From an uncultured Flavobacteriaceae bacterium (GTDB taxonomy: Bacteria; Bacteroidota; Bacteroidia; Flavobacteriales; Flavobacteriaceae), in contig CALSPF010000001.1 in NCBI GenBank assembly GCA_943788165.1, forward strand, positions 248,001 to 312,000: DNA of 64,000 nucleotides, given 5' to 3'. Both the position numbers and the translations under genes were made by a program. Positions 42,386-50,859 of this stretch are shown here, piece by piece (positions within the stretch are counted from its first letter, which is position 1; every line of letters begins with the position of its first letter). The notes under the pieces were generated by a model. That model saw only the letters and a program-made list of their open reading frames with translations, was not told where the DNA came from and did no database searches.

Positions 42386-43734
42386 TAGTTTGTGATTAGG
42401 TTGGCGAAAATTCTTCTCCAACTTTTCTTTTTTAATCGAATGTTTGTACCGAATTCTTGGTTGAATTTTGCGATGATTTCTCCACCATAAGAGGTACAAA
42501 ATTCTGGATCAAAATTACAATCATTCAAATGCTCAACAACATGGAGAACGGTTCTTTTTTCTGTTAACATTTGGTCGAAAATTTCATGACGCATGCGTAT
42601 TCCCAATGTGTTGATTCCTATGAATTCATTTGTTTCTTTATTGAAAGCAATTGTGATGCCAAGATTTTTTGCTGGATTTTCCCATTGAAAATGAATTTCG
42701 GGTTCTGTTGGGTGTGCAGCGACCAATCCATATGTCTGGTATTCTATGTCAAAAAATTTGGCGCTGTTAAACCATTGCCCAGGATGATAGGCTGATTTTT
42801 CTCCGGTTAATGTTTTTGCCAAGGTTTCACCCATCATTCGTCCGGTATACCAAACAGCTTCAATGGGTCTTCTTCCAGGAACTGGTTCTTGCTGTTCGGC
42901 ACAGTCCCCAATGGCATAAATATCGGGCAGATTTGTTTCCAAGTATTTATTGACAAGGATACCGCGGTTGGTGTCGATTGAACTGTCTTTGATGAAATCT
43001 ATGTTAGGACGAACACCAACAGTAAGTCCAACAAACTGACATGGGATGATTTCATCTTTATCTGTACGTATTGCTTTGGCTCTTCCGTTTTCGTCTTCAA
43101 TAATTTCGCTTAGGCTTGTAGCAAGTCTAAGGTCAATTCCATGTGATAAAATATGACGGTTGATCATTTGAGATTCTCCTTTTGGAAGAACATTGCTCCA
43201 GAAACTTTTTTCTCTGACCAAAAAAGTTACTTTTTTCCCTCTAACCTGGAGCATTTCGGCTAATTCAATTCCAATAAGTCCGCCGCCAACAATCACAGCT
43301 TCTTCGATTGATGGACTCAAGGCTTCTAACTTTTCAAGATCTTGTTTTGAATACAATCCTTGGACTCCTTTTAAATTTTCTCCTGGCCAACCAAATTTAT
43401 TTGGAATAGATCCTGTGGCCAAAACAAGCGAGGCATAAGAAAGTGTATTGCCATTGGAAACCGTAAGTTTTTTTTTCTCAGGATCAATTTCGGTTACAGT
43501 TTCTTCTAATAAGTCAAGCCTATTTTTCTTCCAAAAATGATTTTCATAGGGTTGGATATGTTCCCACTTGAGGTGCCCCATATAGACATACATCATGGCA
43601 GTTCGGGAAAAAAAATAGCGACTTTCTTTGGATATAATTAGGATAGGAGCGTCACTTCTTTTGCGGATGTGTCTTGCGGTTGTAATGCCAGCAATTCCAT
43701 TTCCAATGATAATGATCGGGGTTTGGGATACCAT
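42385..43734 (-). CDS. NAD(P)/FAD-dependent oxidoreductase
   Basis: 449 aa. Two dinucleotide folds: IIIGNGIAGITTARHI (FAD, 6-21) and AVIVGGGLIGIELAEML (NAD(P)H), plus GDCAEQQEP with DIYAIGDC near 320 (FAD). Resembles pyridine-nucleotide-disulfide oxidoreductases of the ferredoxin/rubredoxin-reductase group without a redox-active CxxxxC. First gene of the operon with the 4Fe-4S protein, so electrons likely flow NAD(P)H - FAD - Fe-S. The C-terminal part (about 400-449) contains LNDCNFDPEFCTSYGG, two extra cysteines of unknown role. Confidence 0.88.
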   Translation of the reverse strand: MVSQTPIIIIGNGIAGITTARHIRKRSDAPILIISKESRYFFSRTAMMYVYMGHLKWEHIQPYENHFWKKNRLDLLEETVTEIDPEKKKLTVSNGNTLSYASLVLATGSIPNKFGWPGENLKGVQGLYSKQDLEKLEALSPSIEEAVIVGGGLIGIELAEMLQVRGKKVTFLVREKSFWSNVLPKGESQMINRHILSHGIDLRLATSLSEIIEDENGRAKAIRTDKDEIIPCQFVGLTVGVRPNIDFIKDSSIDTNRGILVNKYLETNLPDIYAIGDCAEQQEPVPGRRPIEAVWYTGRMMGETLAKTLTGEKSAYHPGQWFNSAKFFDIEYQTYGLVAAHPTEPEIHFQWENPAKNLGITIAFNKETNEFIGINTLGIRMRHEIFDQMLTEKRTVLHVVEHLNDCNFDPEFCTSYGGEIIAKFNQEFGTNIRLKKKSWRRIFANLITN

Positions 43735-43871
43735 AAAAAATATTTATTCCAAGGTAATGTATTTAAATGATTTAAAAAAAAGTGTAGTTTAGAGCTACCA
43801 AATTTTACCTAAATTTAGATAAGTTCAACACTTTGTTGTCGTTTATTTCATAAGGTTTTAATACCTATATA

Positions 43872-44315
43872 ATGAAAAAACCACTTTGGGCAGTTCTGGA
43901 ACTCCCGCTCAAAACAACTAAAGAATCCGTTTGGTCAGTTTTAACTGAGCCCAAATATACCATGCAATACATGTACAATTGTGCCCTGCAATGTAATTGG
44001 GAAATTGGCGATAAAGTCGAATGGGTTGAAACGCATGACGATGGCGCTACAATCATACATGTTGTGGGAGAACTTTTAGAATATACGCCCTACAGGATAC
44101 TTAGATTTTCAATTTCTCATAAAAGAGCTGGCTTGAAAGGGCAGTATTCCGAATTGCGTTTTAGGATCATCCCCCATACTGAAGGAGTGTTGCTAACTAT
44201 TGAGCAAGGAGATTTTTCTAGCTTCCCTAAAGCAAAAGAAATCCATGCAGAATGTCAGCGTGGCTGGCTTTATGTGCAACAAGACCTCAAGAAAACCTGT
44301 TTAAATTACACTTAA
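43872..44315 (+). CDS. SRPBCC-family (AHSA1/START-like) protein
   Basis: 147 aa. Begins with WAVLELPLKTTKESVWSVLTEPKYTMQYM and contains the helix-grip layout: W-E-I-G-D-K-V-E-W, RILRFSISHKRAGLKGQYSELRFRI and a long C-terminal helix (QRGWLYVQQDLKKTC). SRPBCC domains bind hydrophobic ligands in a deep cavity. Ligand unknown. Divergent from the FAD oxidoreductase gene across a 137-nt gap. Confidence 0.75.
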   Translation: MKKPLWAVLELPLKTTKESVWSVLTEPKYTMQYMYNCALQCNWEIGDKVEWVETHDDGATIIHVVGELLEYTPYRILRFSISHKRAGLKGQYSELRFRIIPHTEGVLLTIEQGDFSSFPKAKEIHAECQRGWLYVQQDLKKTCLNYT

Positions 44316-44340
44316 CTATTTACCCCCTAAATCTTAACCT

Positions 44341-44523
44341 ATGTTTTATATTTTTGCCGGAATTACCGCTGCGTTTTCATTACTTTTTTTAAAAAGCTAC
44401 TTGTCGATATTTAAGGATGCTGACGACCTTTTTTCCATTCTTGGATTTACCCTAATTTATTTTATCACGACAGCTTTAATTGGCGTAGTGGTCTTCATTC
44501 CCTATTATTGGTGGATGCTGTAA
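44341..44523 (+). CDS. Small membrane protein, hypothetical
   Basis: 60 aa with two membrane helices (about 2-22 and 33-58, ending in an aromatic patch YYWWML) and a short acidic loop (KDADDLF). No family recognised. It lies 25 nt after the SRPBCC gene and 36 nt before the GH113-like gene, on the same strand, so it is probably read with the SRPBCC gene. Compact length and clean codon use speak for a real gene. Confidence 0.55.
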   Translation: MFYIFAGITAAFSLLFLKSYLSIFKDADDLFSILGFTLIYFITTALIGVVVFIPYYWWML

Positions 44524-44546
44524 GTACGAAAGCTAAATAAGTTTCC

Positions 44547-44554
44547 TATCTTTA
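44547..44554 (+). promoter_or_regulatory. -7-like box 5 nt before the GH113-like gene
   Basis: TATCTTTA (TAnnTTTR), 5 nt before the ATG at 44560. An AAAGG directly before the ATG is compatible with an alternative ribosome-binding reading. Confidence 0.3.
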
Positions 44555-44559
44555 AAAGG

Positions 44560-45561
44560 ATGGATTTAAAGGGAATTGTATTTTTCTGTTTTTTTGGCTG
44601 TTTCATGTTTGTACACAGCCAAAAAATGCATGGACTAAGTTTTGTGGGAACACGAGATGATATTCAGATTTCCCAAGTGAAAAAGATTCAGGATGTTAAC
44701 GCCAATTGGGTAACGCTCATGCCATTTGGTTATCTCTATAGCTTGCAAGACAGTGTTGTGAAGTTTAACCGAACTGGGCAATGGAAAGGAGAAACAGCCA
44801 AAGGTATAAATGAAACGATTCCGCTATTTCATCAAGCTGGAATCAAAGTGATGCTGAAGCCTCAATTGTGGATAAGAAATGGAGCTTTTACAGGGAAAAT
44901 TGACCTAAAAAGTAAACGTGAATGGGCCTCTTTTAAAAGATCATACAGCACATTTATTTTGCATTTTGCTGCTTTAGCAGAAGAGCATCGATTGCCCTTA
45001 TTTTGTATTGGTACAGAACTGACTTCAGTCGTAGAAAATGATCCAGACTATTGGAGGGATTTAATTATATCGATTAGACAAATTTACTCAGGAAAGTTAA
45101 CCTATGCTGAAAACTGGGATAGTTATACAAAAGTTGATTTCTGGGATCAGTTAGATTTTATTGGGGTGAACGCTTATTTCCCTCTAAAGGGAAAAGAAAG
45201 CTTGAGTGTGTCTGTTTTAAAAAAACGATGGATTCCAACAGTGACGGTTTTGACCCAATTGAGTGATTCTTTAAAACGTCCGGTGGTATTTACAGAAATG
45301 GGGTACAGAAGTATAGATGATCCGGTTTCTCGGCCTTGGGATTACCGTCAAAAAGATGTACACTTTAATCCAGTTGCGCAGGCCATTGCATTGGAAGCTT
45401 TGTTTGAAACATTTCAGCCCAAAAGCTGGTGGGCTGGTGGTTTTGTCTGGAAGTGGTTTCCTCAACATTCAACAGCAGGTGGCAATGGACATAAAGGCTT
45501 CACCCCACAAAATAAGATGGCTGAAACGGTATTGCGGTCCTATTTCACAAAGGCAGAGTAG
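44560..45561 (+). CDS. GH113-like glycoside hydrolase (beta-mannanase type)
   Basis: 333 aa. Signal peptide 1-20 (ends in VHSQ), then a TIM barrel: GLSFVGTRDDI, VNANWVTLMPFGYL, HQAGIKVMLKPQLWI, FCIGTELTS (acid/base E153), FIGVNAYFPL and VFTEMGYRS (nucleophile E246). These two Glu motifs and the F-G-Y turn are typical of GH113, which includes endo-beta-1,4-mannanases. Probably secreted to periplasm or surface. Overlaps, tail to tail, the end of the glycosyltransferase pseudogene. Confidence 0.82.
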   Translation: MDLKGIVFFCFFGCFMFVHSQKMHGLSFVGTRDDIQISQVKKIQDVNANWVTLMPFGYLYSLQDSVVKFNRTGQWKGETAKGINETIPLFHQAGIKVMLKPQLWIRNGAFTGKIDLKSKREWASFKRSYSTFILHFAALAEEHRLPLFCIGTELTSVVENDPDYWRDLIISIRQIYSGKLTYAENWDSYTKVDFWDQLDFIGVNAYFPLKGKESLSVSVLKKRWIPTVTVLTQLSDSLKRPVVFTEMGYRSIDDPVSRPWDYRQKDVHFNPVAQAIALEALFETFQPKSWWAGGFVWKWFPQHSTAGGNGHKGFTPQNKMAETVLRSYFTKAE

Positions 45562-46246
45562 TATCGACTAAGTTGTTTAGGCGAGCATCCAATGAAACGC
45601 ATCAGATGAATAATTCCGTGATGGTAATGGAGGCGTCACAGACCATTTTCTTCAAATCTGCGTGCAGAAGTTGTTATTTTTTGTGGTAAAACGCTAAAGC
45701 CATTGTTTTTGTAAATCCGATCGATCAATTCTCCATCTTCACAAACTTGGTAAGTCTCATTGAAACCATTCAACTGGTCAAACAGCACTTTGTCAATGAA
45801 TAACGACTGATCACCACCCCTGCAAATTCGAACGTTAAAGCGCGTAGCATAAGCCGACCATTTCAATGCTTTTTTTGAAGAATAAAATTGGGGTTGGAAG
45901 CAGCCTGCTTTTGCTCCTAGGGATTTTTTTCTAGAATGTGCAAATCAAAATTTTTGGGCGGAATACTGTCCACATGAAGGAAGTAATGCAGTTTGAATCT
46001 TGCTGCTTTAGCGCCAAGATTCATTTGTTTGGCTCGCCCTTTTTCACTCCTGATTAATGTGCAATGCTGCTGCGTATTGATGTATTGGTCGCCTCCATCA
46101 TCACTGCCCCCAACTACAAATATCAATTGATTTTTATAAAATGAATTGACCAAAAGTGCATCTATGAACCTGGGTAGAACTGAAGCTTTATTTAAAACAG
46201 GAACAATAATGGATATACCTTTCTTATTCGTTGAGTTGCCAGTCAT
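45540..46246 (-). pseudogene. TIGR04283-type arsenosugar glycosyltransferase, interrupted (frameshift plus TGA)
   Basis: Last gene of the arsenosugar operon. From ATG 46246 it reads ISIIVPVLNKASVLPRFIDALL, VVGGSDDGGDQY, RAKQMNLGAKAARF, FLHVDSIPPKNFDLHILE, then breaks. A T7/A7 run (45924-45930 on plus) is one base short: with an eighth A it continues as KSLGAKAGCFQPQFYSS, ATRFNVRICRGGDQSLF and SARRFEENGL. A TGA (complement of 45636-45638) then stands where Trp is expected (homologues have NG(V/L)WR), followed by RLHYHHGIIHLMRFIGCSP to TAG at 45540. In this family the protein is thought to transfer a sugar in arsenosugar synthesis. With two lesions it should be inactive, unless the sequence is faulty. 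Confidence 0.8.
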
Positions 46247-46925
46247 AGGTAAAAAAATCCACTTTTGGATTTTCATTGAAGGGTTGGTTTGCATATTTTC
46301 GGATAAAAGCAATGCGTTCTTTTTTATTTCCAAAGTCATCACTGAACCACTGGAAGATACGTGAAATTTCAATTTTCTTCTCACTTAGTTTATTCCTCTT
46401 TGTATCGTTAATAAAGTCGTGGGTAACTTGTTCCAGTTGTTTTTCCATTGTGTGCGATTCGAAAGCAACATTGATCAATTTTGGACAAGAGGCAGAAGCA
46501 CAATTGATGGCAAAATGAATGCGAGGCTCATTCATCTTTCGGAGAATTTCATGTTCAATATGATTCAAGGAAACTTTTTCACCGTTCAAAGTAAAACGTT
46601 TAAATCGCCAAGGGGTAACTAAATTCCGAATGCTTTTTAGAGGGTATTTATCTAAAATTAATTTTACCGTAACGGCATTGTAGGCATTGATGAAGTAGGC
46701 CAACGAATCACTTTTTGACCAAGCTTCTACTGGTGGGTTTTCTTCCAATGTTTGAAGGTAGTTATCCAAATAGGTGGTGTCTTTTTTCCAGCTTTTGTAG
46801 TTCACGTTTCCGTCATCATCAACATGTTCTTGTAATGCGGACGTCCATAAATTATGCATGCTTTTTTGTCCAACAACAGACATAGACAGAAAAAGCATTA
46901 TTCCAGTAATATAACGTAGGTTCAT
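46224..46925 (-). CDS. DUF547 protein of the arsenosugar operon
   Basis: 233 aa from ATG 46925 (MNLRYITGIMLFLSMSVVGQ, signal peptide); the ATG at 46946 overlaps arsM. DUF547 marks: FINAYNAVTVKLILDKYP, LNHIEHEILRKMNEPRIHFAINCASASCPKL (split over two motifs, with the conserved NCASxSCP), then FINDTKRNKL. DUF547 proteins are secreted or periplasmic, with a putative cysteine-protease-like fold; function unsettled. The gene lies between arsM and the TIGR04283 glycosyltransferase, an order seen in flavobacterial arsenosugar clusters. Its last 23 nt overlap the next gene. Confidence 0.84.
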   Translation of the reverse strand: MNLRYITGIMLFLSMSVVGQKSMHNLWTSALQEHVDDDGNVNYKSWKKDTTYLDNYLQTLEENPPVEAWSKSDSLAYFINAYNAVTVKLILDKYPLKSIRNLVTPWRFKRFTLNGEKVSLNHIEHEILRKMNEPRIHFAINCASASCPKLINVAFESHTMEKQLEQVTHDFINDTKRNKLSEKKIEISRIFQWFSDDFGNKKERIAFIRKYANQPFNENPKVDFFTYDWQLNE

Positions 46926-46936
46926 GAGAAGGGCGA

Positions 46937-47905
46937 TTAGCAACAACCGCCACCATCATAGTGAAAAGTAGACTCACTGATGTAGAGGTTATCTTGGTTA
47001 TTGTTTTTTAGTGCATTAGCTGTTTTGTCACAAATGGCTAATGGCTGATTTTTGAGTAAAATATGTCCATTCTCATCGTCAAAAAAATCTTCATTACCAA
47101 AATAGATGGCTGCTTTTCCGGTAAATACACAAGGACCATCTGCTGGCATGGGGTCTTTTATTGCGCATACTTCAACGCTTTCAATAAAGATAGTTTCCTC
47201 GGTTGGATAATGTTTACTATCTAAGATTCGATAGGGTCGTTTTGCACGACATTCAATGGTGCCAAAACCAACATCGGTCAAAAGTTTTATGTAATCATTT
47301 AAAGGAATAGAACCAGAGAGACACAAAGCGCGAAGGCGTTCATCTTCTCGAAGTGTATCGTTCATGGGTTGTTCGCAAATTGGGTCACTCATAACCAAAC
47401 GGCCATGAGGTTTCAAAACACGGTACATTTCTTCCAATGCTTTTTTGAGTTCATCCAATTTAAAAATATTGAATAAGCAATTTTGCGCAGCCACATCAAT
47501 GCTTTCGTCTTTAACAGGTAAAGCCAAGGCATCCCCTTTTTTAAGGGTAACAAAGTCCGATTGAAACCAATCGTTTTCTTTTTCTGCAATCACGAAATTC
47601 TTACGTGAGGCCTCCAGCATTTCATCTACAACATCAATCCCAATAACACCTTCTTTTTGTCTAGAAAAATAAGAGAATTGAAGTAATTCCATTCCGCCGC
47701 CAACACCCACATAAAGAATTTTTGGATTATTGACCAAGTCTCTTGGGTGAACGGTTGACCCACAGCCATAATTCATTTCTTGCATTATGGTTGGAATCGA
47801 TAATCCTGGGAATTGCCATATTGGAGTAGTGGTACAACATAAACCTACATCTGGTGTGAGGGCTGCTTCTTTGTATACATCTTTGGTAACTTCTAAGTAA
47901 CTCAT
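46937..47905 (-). CDS. arsM: Arsenosugar-pathway arsenite methyltransferase (ArsM-like)
   Basis: 322 aa SAM methyltransferase. SAM motif I is YVGVGGGMELL (65-75), then VIGIDVVDEMLEASRKNF; other blocks are AALPVKDESIDVAAQNCLFN and MYRVLKPHGRL. Many cysteines that can hold As(III): C23-C24, C48, C143, C177, C195 and a C-terminal GGGCC. ArsM uses SAM to methylate arsenite to methyl-arsenicals; the arsenosugar version leads to dimethylarsenic. It sits with arsS, which takes the next step, so the assignment is supported by context. The start is 2 nt after the PNP stop. Confidence 0.9.
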   Translation of the reverse strand: MSYLEVTKDVYKEAALTPDVGLCCTTTPIWQFPGLSIPTIMQEMNYGCGSTVHPRDLVNNPKILYVGVGGGMELLQFSYFSRQKEGVIGIDVVDEMLEASRKNFVIAEKENDWFQSDFVTLKKGDALALPVKDESIDVAAQNCLFNIFKLDELKKALEEMYRVLKPHGRLVMSDPICEQPMNDTLREDERLRALCLSGSIPLNDYIKLLTDVGFGTIECRAKRPYRILDSKHYPTEETIFIESVEVCAIKDPMPADGPCVFTGKAAIYFGNEDFFDDENGHILLKNQPLAICDKTANALKNNNQDNLYISESTFHYDGGGCC

Positions 47906-47906
47906 T

Positions 47907-48731
47907 TTATTTTTTTTGGGTGGATAGTAATTCTTTTACGATGATAATCAAAGACTGTTCCGCTTTTTTGGCTGAAGCCATGATGTCTTCAATATTAATA
48001 GGGGCTAGGTTTTGTGGATCACAAAGATCGGTCAAAACGGAAAATGCTATGCATTCCATTTTGAGTTGATTGGCTACAATAACTTCTGGAACAGTTGACA
48101 TTCCCACTGCATCTACACCAATAATTTTAAGGTAACGGTATTCTGCTTTTGTTTCCAGTTGAGGTCCAGTTACTGCAGCATATACCCCTGCATGTAAAGC
48201 GAAATTATTACGCTGTGCAATACTCTTTGCTTTTCGGATTAGCTTGGGCGAATATGGAGCACTCATGTCTACAAAACGCTCTCCCAATTCTTCAATGCCT
48301 TTTTCTGCCAGAGGCGATCCGGCTTGGAGATTGATATGGTCTTCAATGAGCATGACCTCTCCTTTTTTAAAGGCAAGGTTGATTGCGCCAGCAGCATTGC
48401 TTATAATGAGTTGTTGAGCACCCATGGCATGCATGAGTCGAACGGGGTAGGTTATTTCAAAATAACTAAGTCCTTCGTAAGCATGAAATCGGCCTTCAAA
48501 AATGACTACTTTGTTGTTTTCTAGACTACCGTAAATCAATCTTCCTTTGTGGAATTCCATGGTTGGTTTCGGAAAATGAGGAATAGCGCTGTAAGGAATT
48601 TCTCGTTCAATCTGAATCTGGTCAATAAGGTCTCCAACTCCCGTTCCAAGGATAATTCCTACGGCACCAGCTTCGATACCCATGTTTGTTAAAAAGACTT
48701 GACTTTGGTTGATTTTTTCTTGTTTGTTCAT
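47907..48731 (-). CDS. Purine nucleoside phosphorylase (in arsenosugar operon)
   Basis: 274 aa of the trimeric PNP family: GIILGTGVGDLIDQI, PHFPKPTMEFHKGRLIYG, FHAYEGLSYFEITYPVRLMHAMG, ISNAAGAIN (catalytic Asn/phosphate region) and YRYLKIIGVDAVGMSTVPEVIVANQL. It splits nucleosides with phosphate. In the arsenosugar pathway it can plausibly remove adenine from the 5'-dimethylarsinoyl-5'-deoxyadenosine formed by ArsS, yielding the ribosyl phosphate. The overlap of its ATG with the stop of the downstream-facing GT gene (4 nt) shows operon membership. Confidence 0.92.
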   Translation of the reverse strand: MNKQEKINQSQVFLTNMGIEAGAVGIILGTGVGDLIDQIQIEREIPYSAIPHFPKPTMEFHKGRLIYGSLENNKVVIFEGRFHAYEGLSYFEITYPVRLMHAMGAQQLIISNAAGAINLAFKKGEVMLIEDHINLQAGSPLAEKGIEELGERFVDMSAPYSPKLIRKAKSIAQRNNFALHAGVYAAVTGPQLETKAEYRYLKIIGVDAVGMSTVPEVIVANQLKMECIAFSVLTDLCDPQNLAPINIEDIMASAKKAEQSLIIIVKELLSTQKK

Positions 48732-49327
48732 TTCAAGAGTTGCATTAGTTCTGGATGATCTTTAAGATCATTGTAGGTGTCGATGTCGTTTTTTTCTTCC
48801 AACAAATAAACGTCTTCTTTTTTAAGATCATTCAGGCTATTTGATAATACTGTTGGGGTTCCCCATTTTTTATTTTCAAATAGCGCTGGGATAAACTTTT
48901 GTAGCCCCAAAAGATAATAGCCTCCGTCGGCAGAGGGGCCAATCACTGTTCCACTGGTCTGGAGTGCTTCAAACGCTTTGTGAATATCGAAAATATCAAG
49001 CGTCCACAAGTCTGTACCAATAATAACAATGGGAGAATACGATTTAAAACCTTCTTTAAATGCATTGGTCATACGGATGCCCAGATCATTTCCCGTTTGT
49101 ATTTTTTTTGTGATCGAGGGTTTTTGGAATATATCGTCATGATCAATATGCGATGAATAGTATAATTGGATATCTATATCAACATCAAACAGGACAAGGG
49201 CAGTTTTTTGTAAAAGTGCGTGATATACCTCCAGCGCTTTTTCTTCACCAATGGAAGCAGCCAAGCGTGTTTTAGCTTTCCCTAAGATTGGATTTTTACA
49301 GAAGACAAGTAAGAGTGGTTTTTTCAA
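48728..49327 (-). CDS. TIGR04282-type arsenosugar glycosyltransferase
   Basis: 199 aa if started at a TTG at 49327, 12 nt after the arsS stop. The first ATG, at 49360, would overlap arsS and add LIFVHLKKP-type residues. Sequence marks: LLLVFCKNPILGKAKTRLAAS, the start of the family, then GNDLGIRMTNAFKEGF, VIIGTDLWTLDIFDI (Asp) and GPSADGGYYLLGL. It is related to cofactor guanylyltransferase/GT-A folds. The family is named for its presence in arsenosugar clusters and is predicted to act on the arsenosugar. Overlaps PNP by 4 nt. Confidence 0.86.
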   Translation of the reverse strand: MKKPLLLVFCKNPILGKAKTRLAASIGEEKALEVYHALLQKTALVLFDVDIDIQLYYSSHIDHDDIFQKPSITKKIQTGNDLGIRMTNAFKEGFKSYSPIVIIGTDLWTLDIFDIHKAFEALQTSGTVIGPSADGGYYLLGLQKFIPALFENKKWGTPTVLSNSLNDLKKEDVYLLEEKNDIDTYNDLKDHPELMQLLK

Positions 49328-49338
49328 GTGTACAAATA

Positions 49339-50397
49339 TTAAGCAATGCTTCCTTGGCAACTACTCCCTGCTCCTGCGGTGCAGCCGTAGCAATGTTGAG
49401 AGAGTTGGATTTTACGTTGTTGTAGTTCAACTGCGTTAAAATCACGAATATGAGAATGTTTGCTAGCAACTTTTAATTCAAGCATTTGATTAAAGTCACA
49501 ATCATATAAATGGCCTTCCCAGCTTACTGAAAGGGTATTGGTACACATTACATTTTCTGCCGCCGCAGGATTAAATGCATCCACTAGGGCATGCATATAT
49601 TCCTCATAGTTTTCAGAAGCAATTAAATAATCTAAAAAACGACTAATGGGTAAATTGGTGATGGTGAACAATTGATTGAATTCAATCCCAAAATCTTCCC
49701 TTAATGCTTTTTTAAAATCGTCTTCTAGCGCCATTTGATCACCGGGCAAAAAGGCCCCTGAAGGGTTGTAAACAAGGTCAAGTTGAAGCTGCCTATCTTT
49801 TTTACCATAGCCTGCAGTATTTAATTTTTGTAGTGCTTTTATGGATTGATCAAACACACCTGTCCCTCTTTGACGGTCGGTTTTGTCACGTTTGTAAAAT
49901 GGAAGAGAAGAGATGACATGTACATTGTGCAGGGCAAAAAAATCGGGTAAATCGTTGTATTTTTTATTGGCCATGATGATGGTCAAATTGGAACGTACAA
50001 TGATTTCATTCACCGAGGTTCTCGACCTAATTTGTTCCACAAACCAACGGAAATCTGGGTGCATCTCTGGCGCTCCACCGGTCAAGTCAACGGTTTCAAT
50101 TGTGTTTGCTTCCATTACTGCGATACACTCTTCCATGGTAGTGCGGGTCATCATTTCTTTTCGATCTGGACCTGCATCAACATGACAATGTACACAAACT
50201 TGGTTGCACATATAGCCAACATTAAGTTGAAGAATGGTTAGTTTTTGGGGTTCTATTGGCGCTAAGGCATGCTCTTTTAGTTTTTGTTTAAATGTTGGGA
50301 GTTGTCCGTTTTGAAAAACACCATTGGATAGGATTTCCAATTGTCGATCGGTATTGGAAAGCTCGTTTTGTTGTGCTTTTAAGGATTTTGAGGCCAT
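49339..50397 (-). CDS. arsS: Arsenosugar biosynthesis radical SAM protein ArsS
   Basis: 352 aa. Radical SAM cluster motif CNQVCVHC at C64, C68, C71 (QLNVGYMCNQVCVHCHVDAG), GGAPEMHPDF, LDLVYNPSGAFLPGDQ, and C-terminal auxiliary cysteines CTNTLSVSWEGHLYDCDFNQ and CYGCTAGAGSSCQG. ArsS moves the 5'-deoxyadenosyl group onto dimethylarsenite, giving the precursor of arsenosugars; this is known for the cyanobacterial homologue. Its cysteine set and length match. It is the diagnostic gene of this operon. Confidence 0.93.
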   Translation of the reverse strand: MASKSLKAQQNELSNTDRQLEILSNGVFQNGQLPTFKQKLKEHALAPIEPQKLTILQLNVGYMCNQVCVHCHVDAGPDRKEMMTRTTMEECIAVMEANTIETVDLTGGAPEMHPDFRWFVEQIRSRTSVNEIIVRSNLTIIMANKKYNDLPDFFALHNVHVISSLPFYKRDKTDRQRGTGVFDQSIKALQKLNTAGYGKKDRQLQLDLVYNPSGAFLPGDQMALEDDFKKALREDFGIEFNQLFTITNLPISRFLDYLIASENYEEYMHALVDAFNPAAAENVMCTNTLSVSWEGHLYDCDFNQMLELKVASKHSHIRDFNAVELQQRKIQLSQHCYGCTAGAGSSCQGSIA

Positions 50398-50402
50398 ATT
50401 GG

Positions 50403-50738
50403 TTACATGCTTAATTGGTCGTGACGATTCATCATCTGCACTCCATGAACAAGAACTGCGCCACTTTTGATGGCTGCGCCCACATGCACAGCTTCCATCA
50501 TTTCTTCCTTTTCAATTCCGCGTTGAAGCCCATCTTTGGTGTAGGCATCAATGCAATAGGGGCAATGTACAACATGAGAAACGGCTAAAGCAATTAAGGA
50601 CTTCTCTCTTGCCGTTAAATGCCCTTCCTTAAAAACACTTGCATAGTATTTGAAAAATTTGTCTCCAAGCTCTTTATTCCACTCAGTTATTTGGCTAAAT
50701 TTTTTTAAATCGTCGGGATTGAAATAGTCTTTTTTCAT
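50403..50738 (-). CDS. Carboxymuconolactone decarboxylase-family protein (arsenosugar-associated peroxidase-like)
   Basis: 111 aa, AhpD/CMD fold. Redox-active pair in HCPYCIDAYTKDG (C59, C62), preceded by TAREKSLIALAVSHVV and followed by GIEKEEMMEAVHVGAAIKSGAVLVHG. It belongs to the arsenosugar-associated peroxidase-like group and may protect the pathway or reduce an arsenical or peroxide (inference). First gene of the leftward operon; arsS follows after 5 nt. The promoter region lies between this gene and the LytS remnant; no perfect TAnnTTTG is seen there. Confidence 0.87.
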   Translation of the reverse strand: MKKDYFNPDDLKKFSQITEWNKELGDKFFKYYASVFKEGHLTAREKSLIALAVSHVVHCPYCIDAYTKDGLQRGIEKEEMMEAVHVGAAIKSGAVLVHGVQMMNRHDQLSM

Positions 50739-50859
50739 GGTTATTTTTTAAATCAAAGTAGATTAATAATACAATGATATGAGTTTTTATACATTTAACC
50801 AATCAACCTACTTTATTGATCTTAAATTAAGTATATTATAATAAACTTTATTATATTTA

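Noticed and set aside
45636-45866. Separate small gene of 76 codons
   Set aside because: Reads as the middle part of the glycosyltransferase continuing from the frameshift, not as an independent gene.
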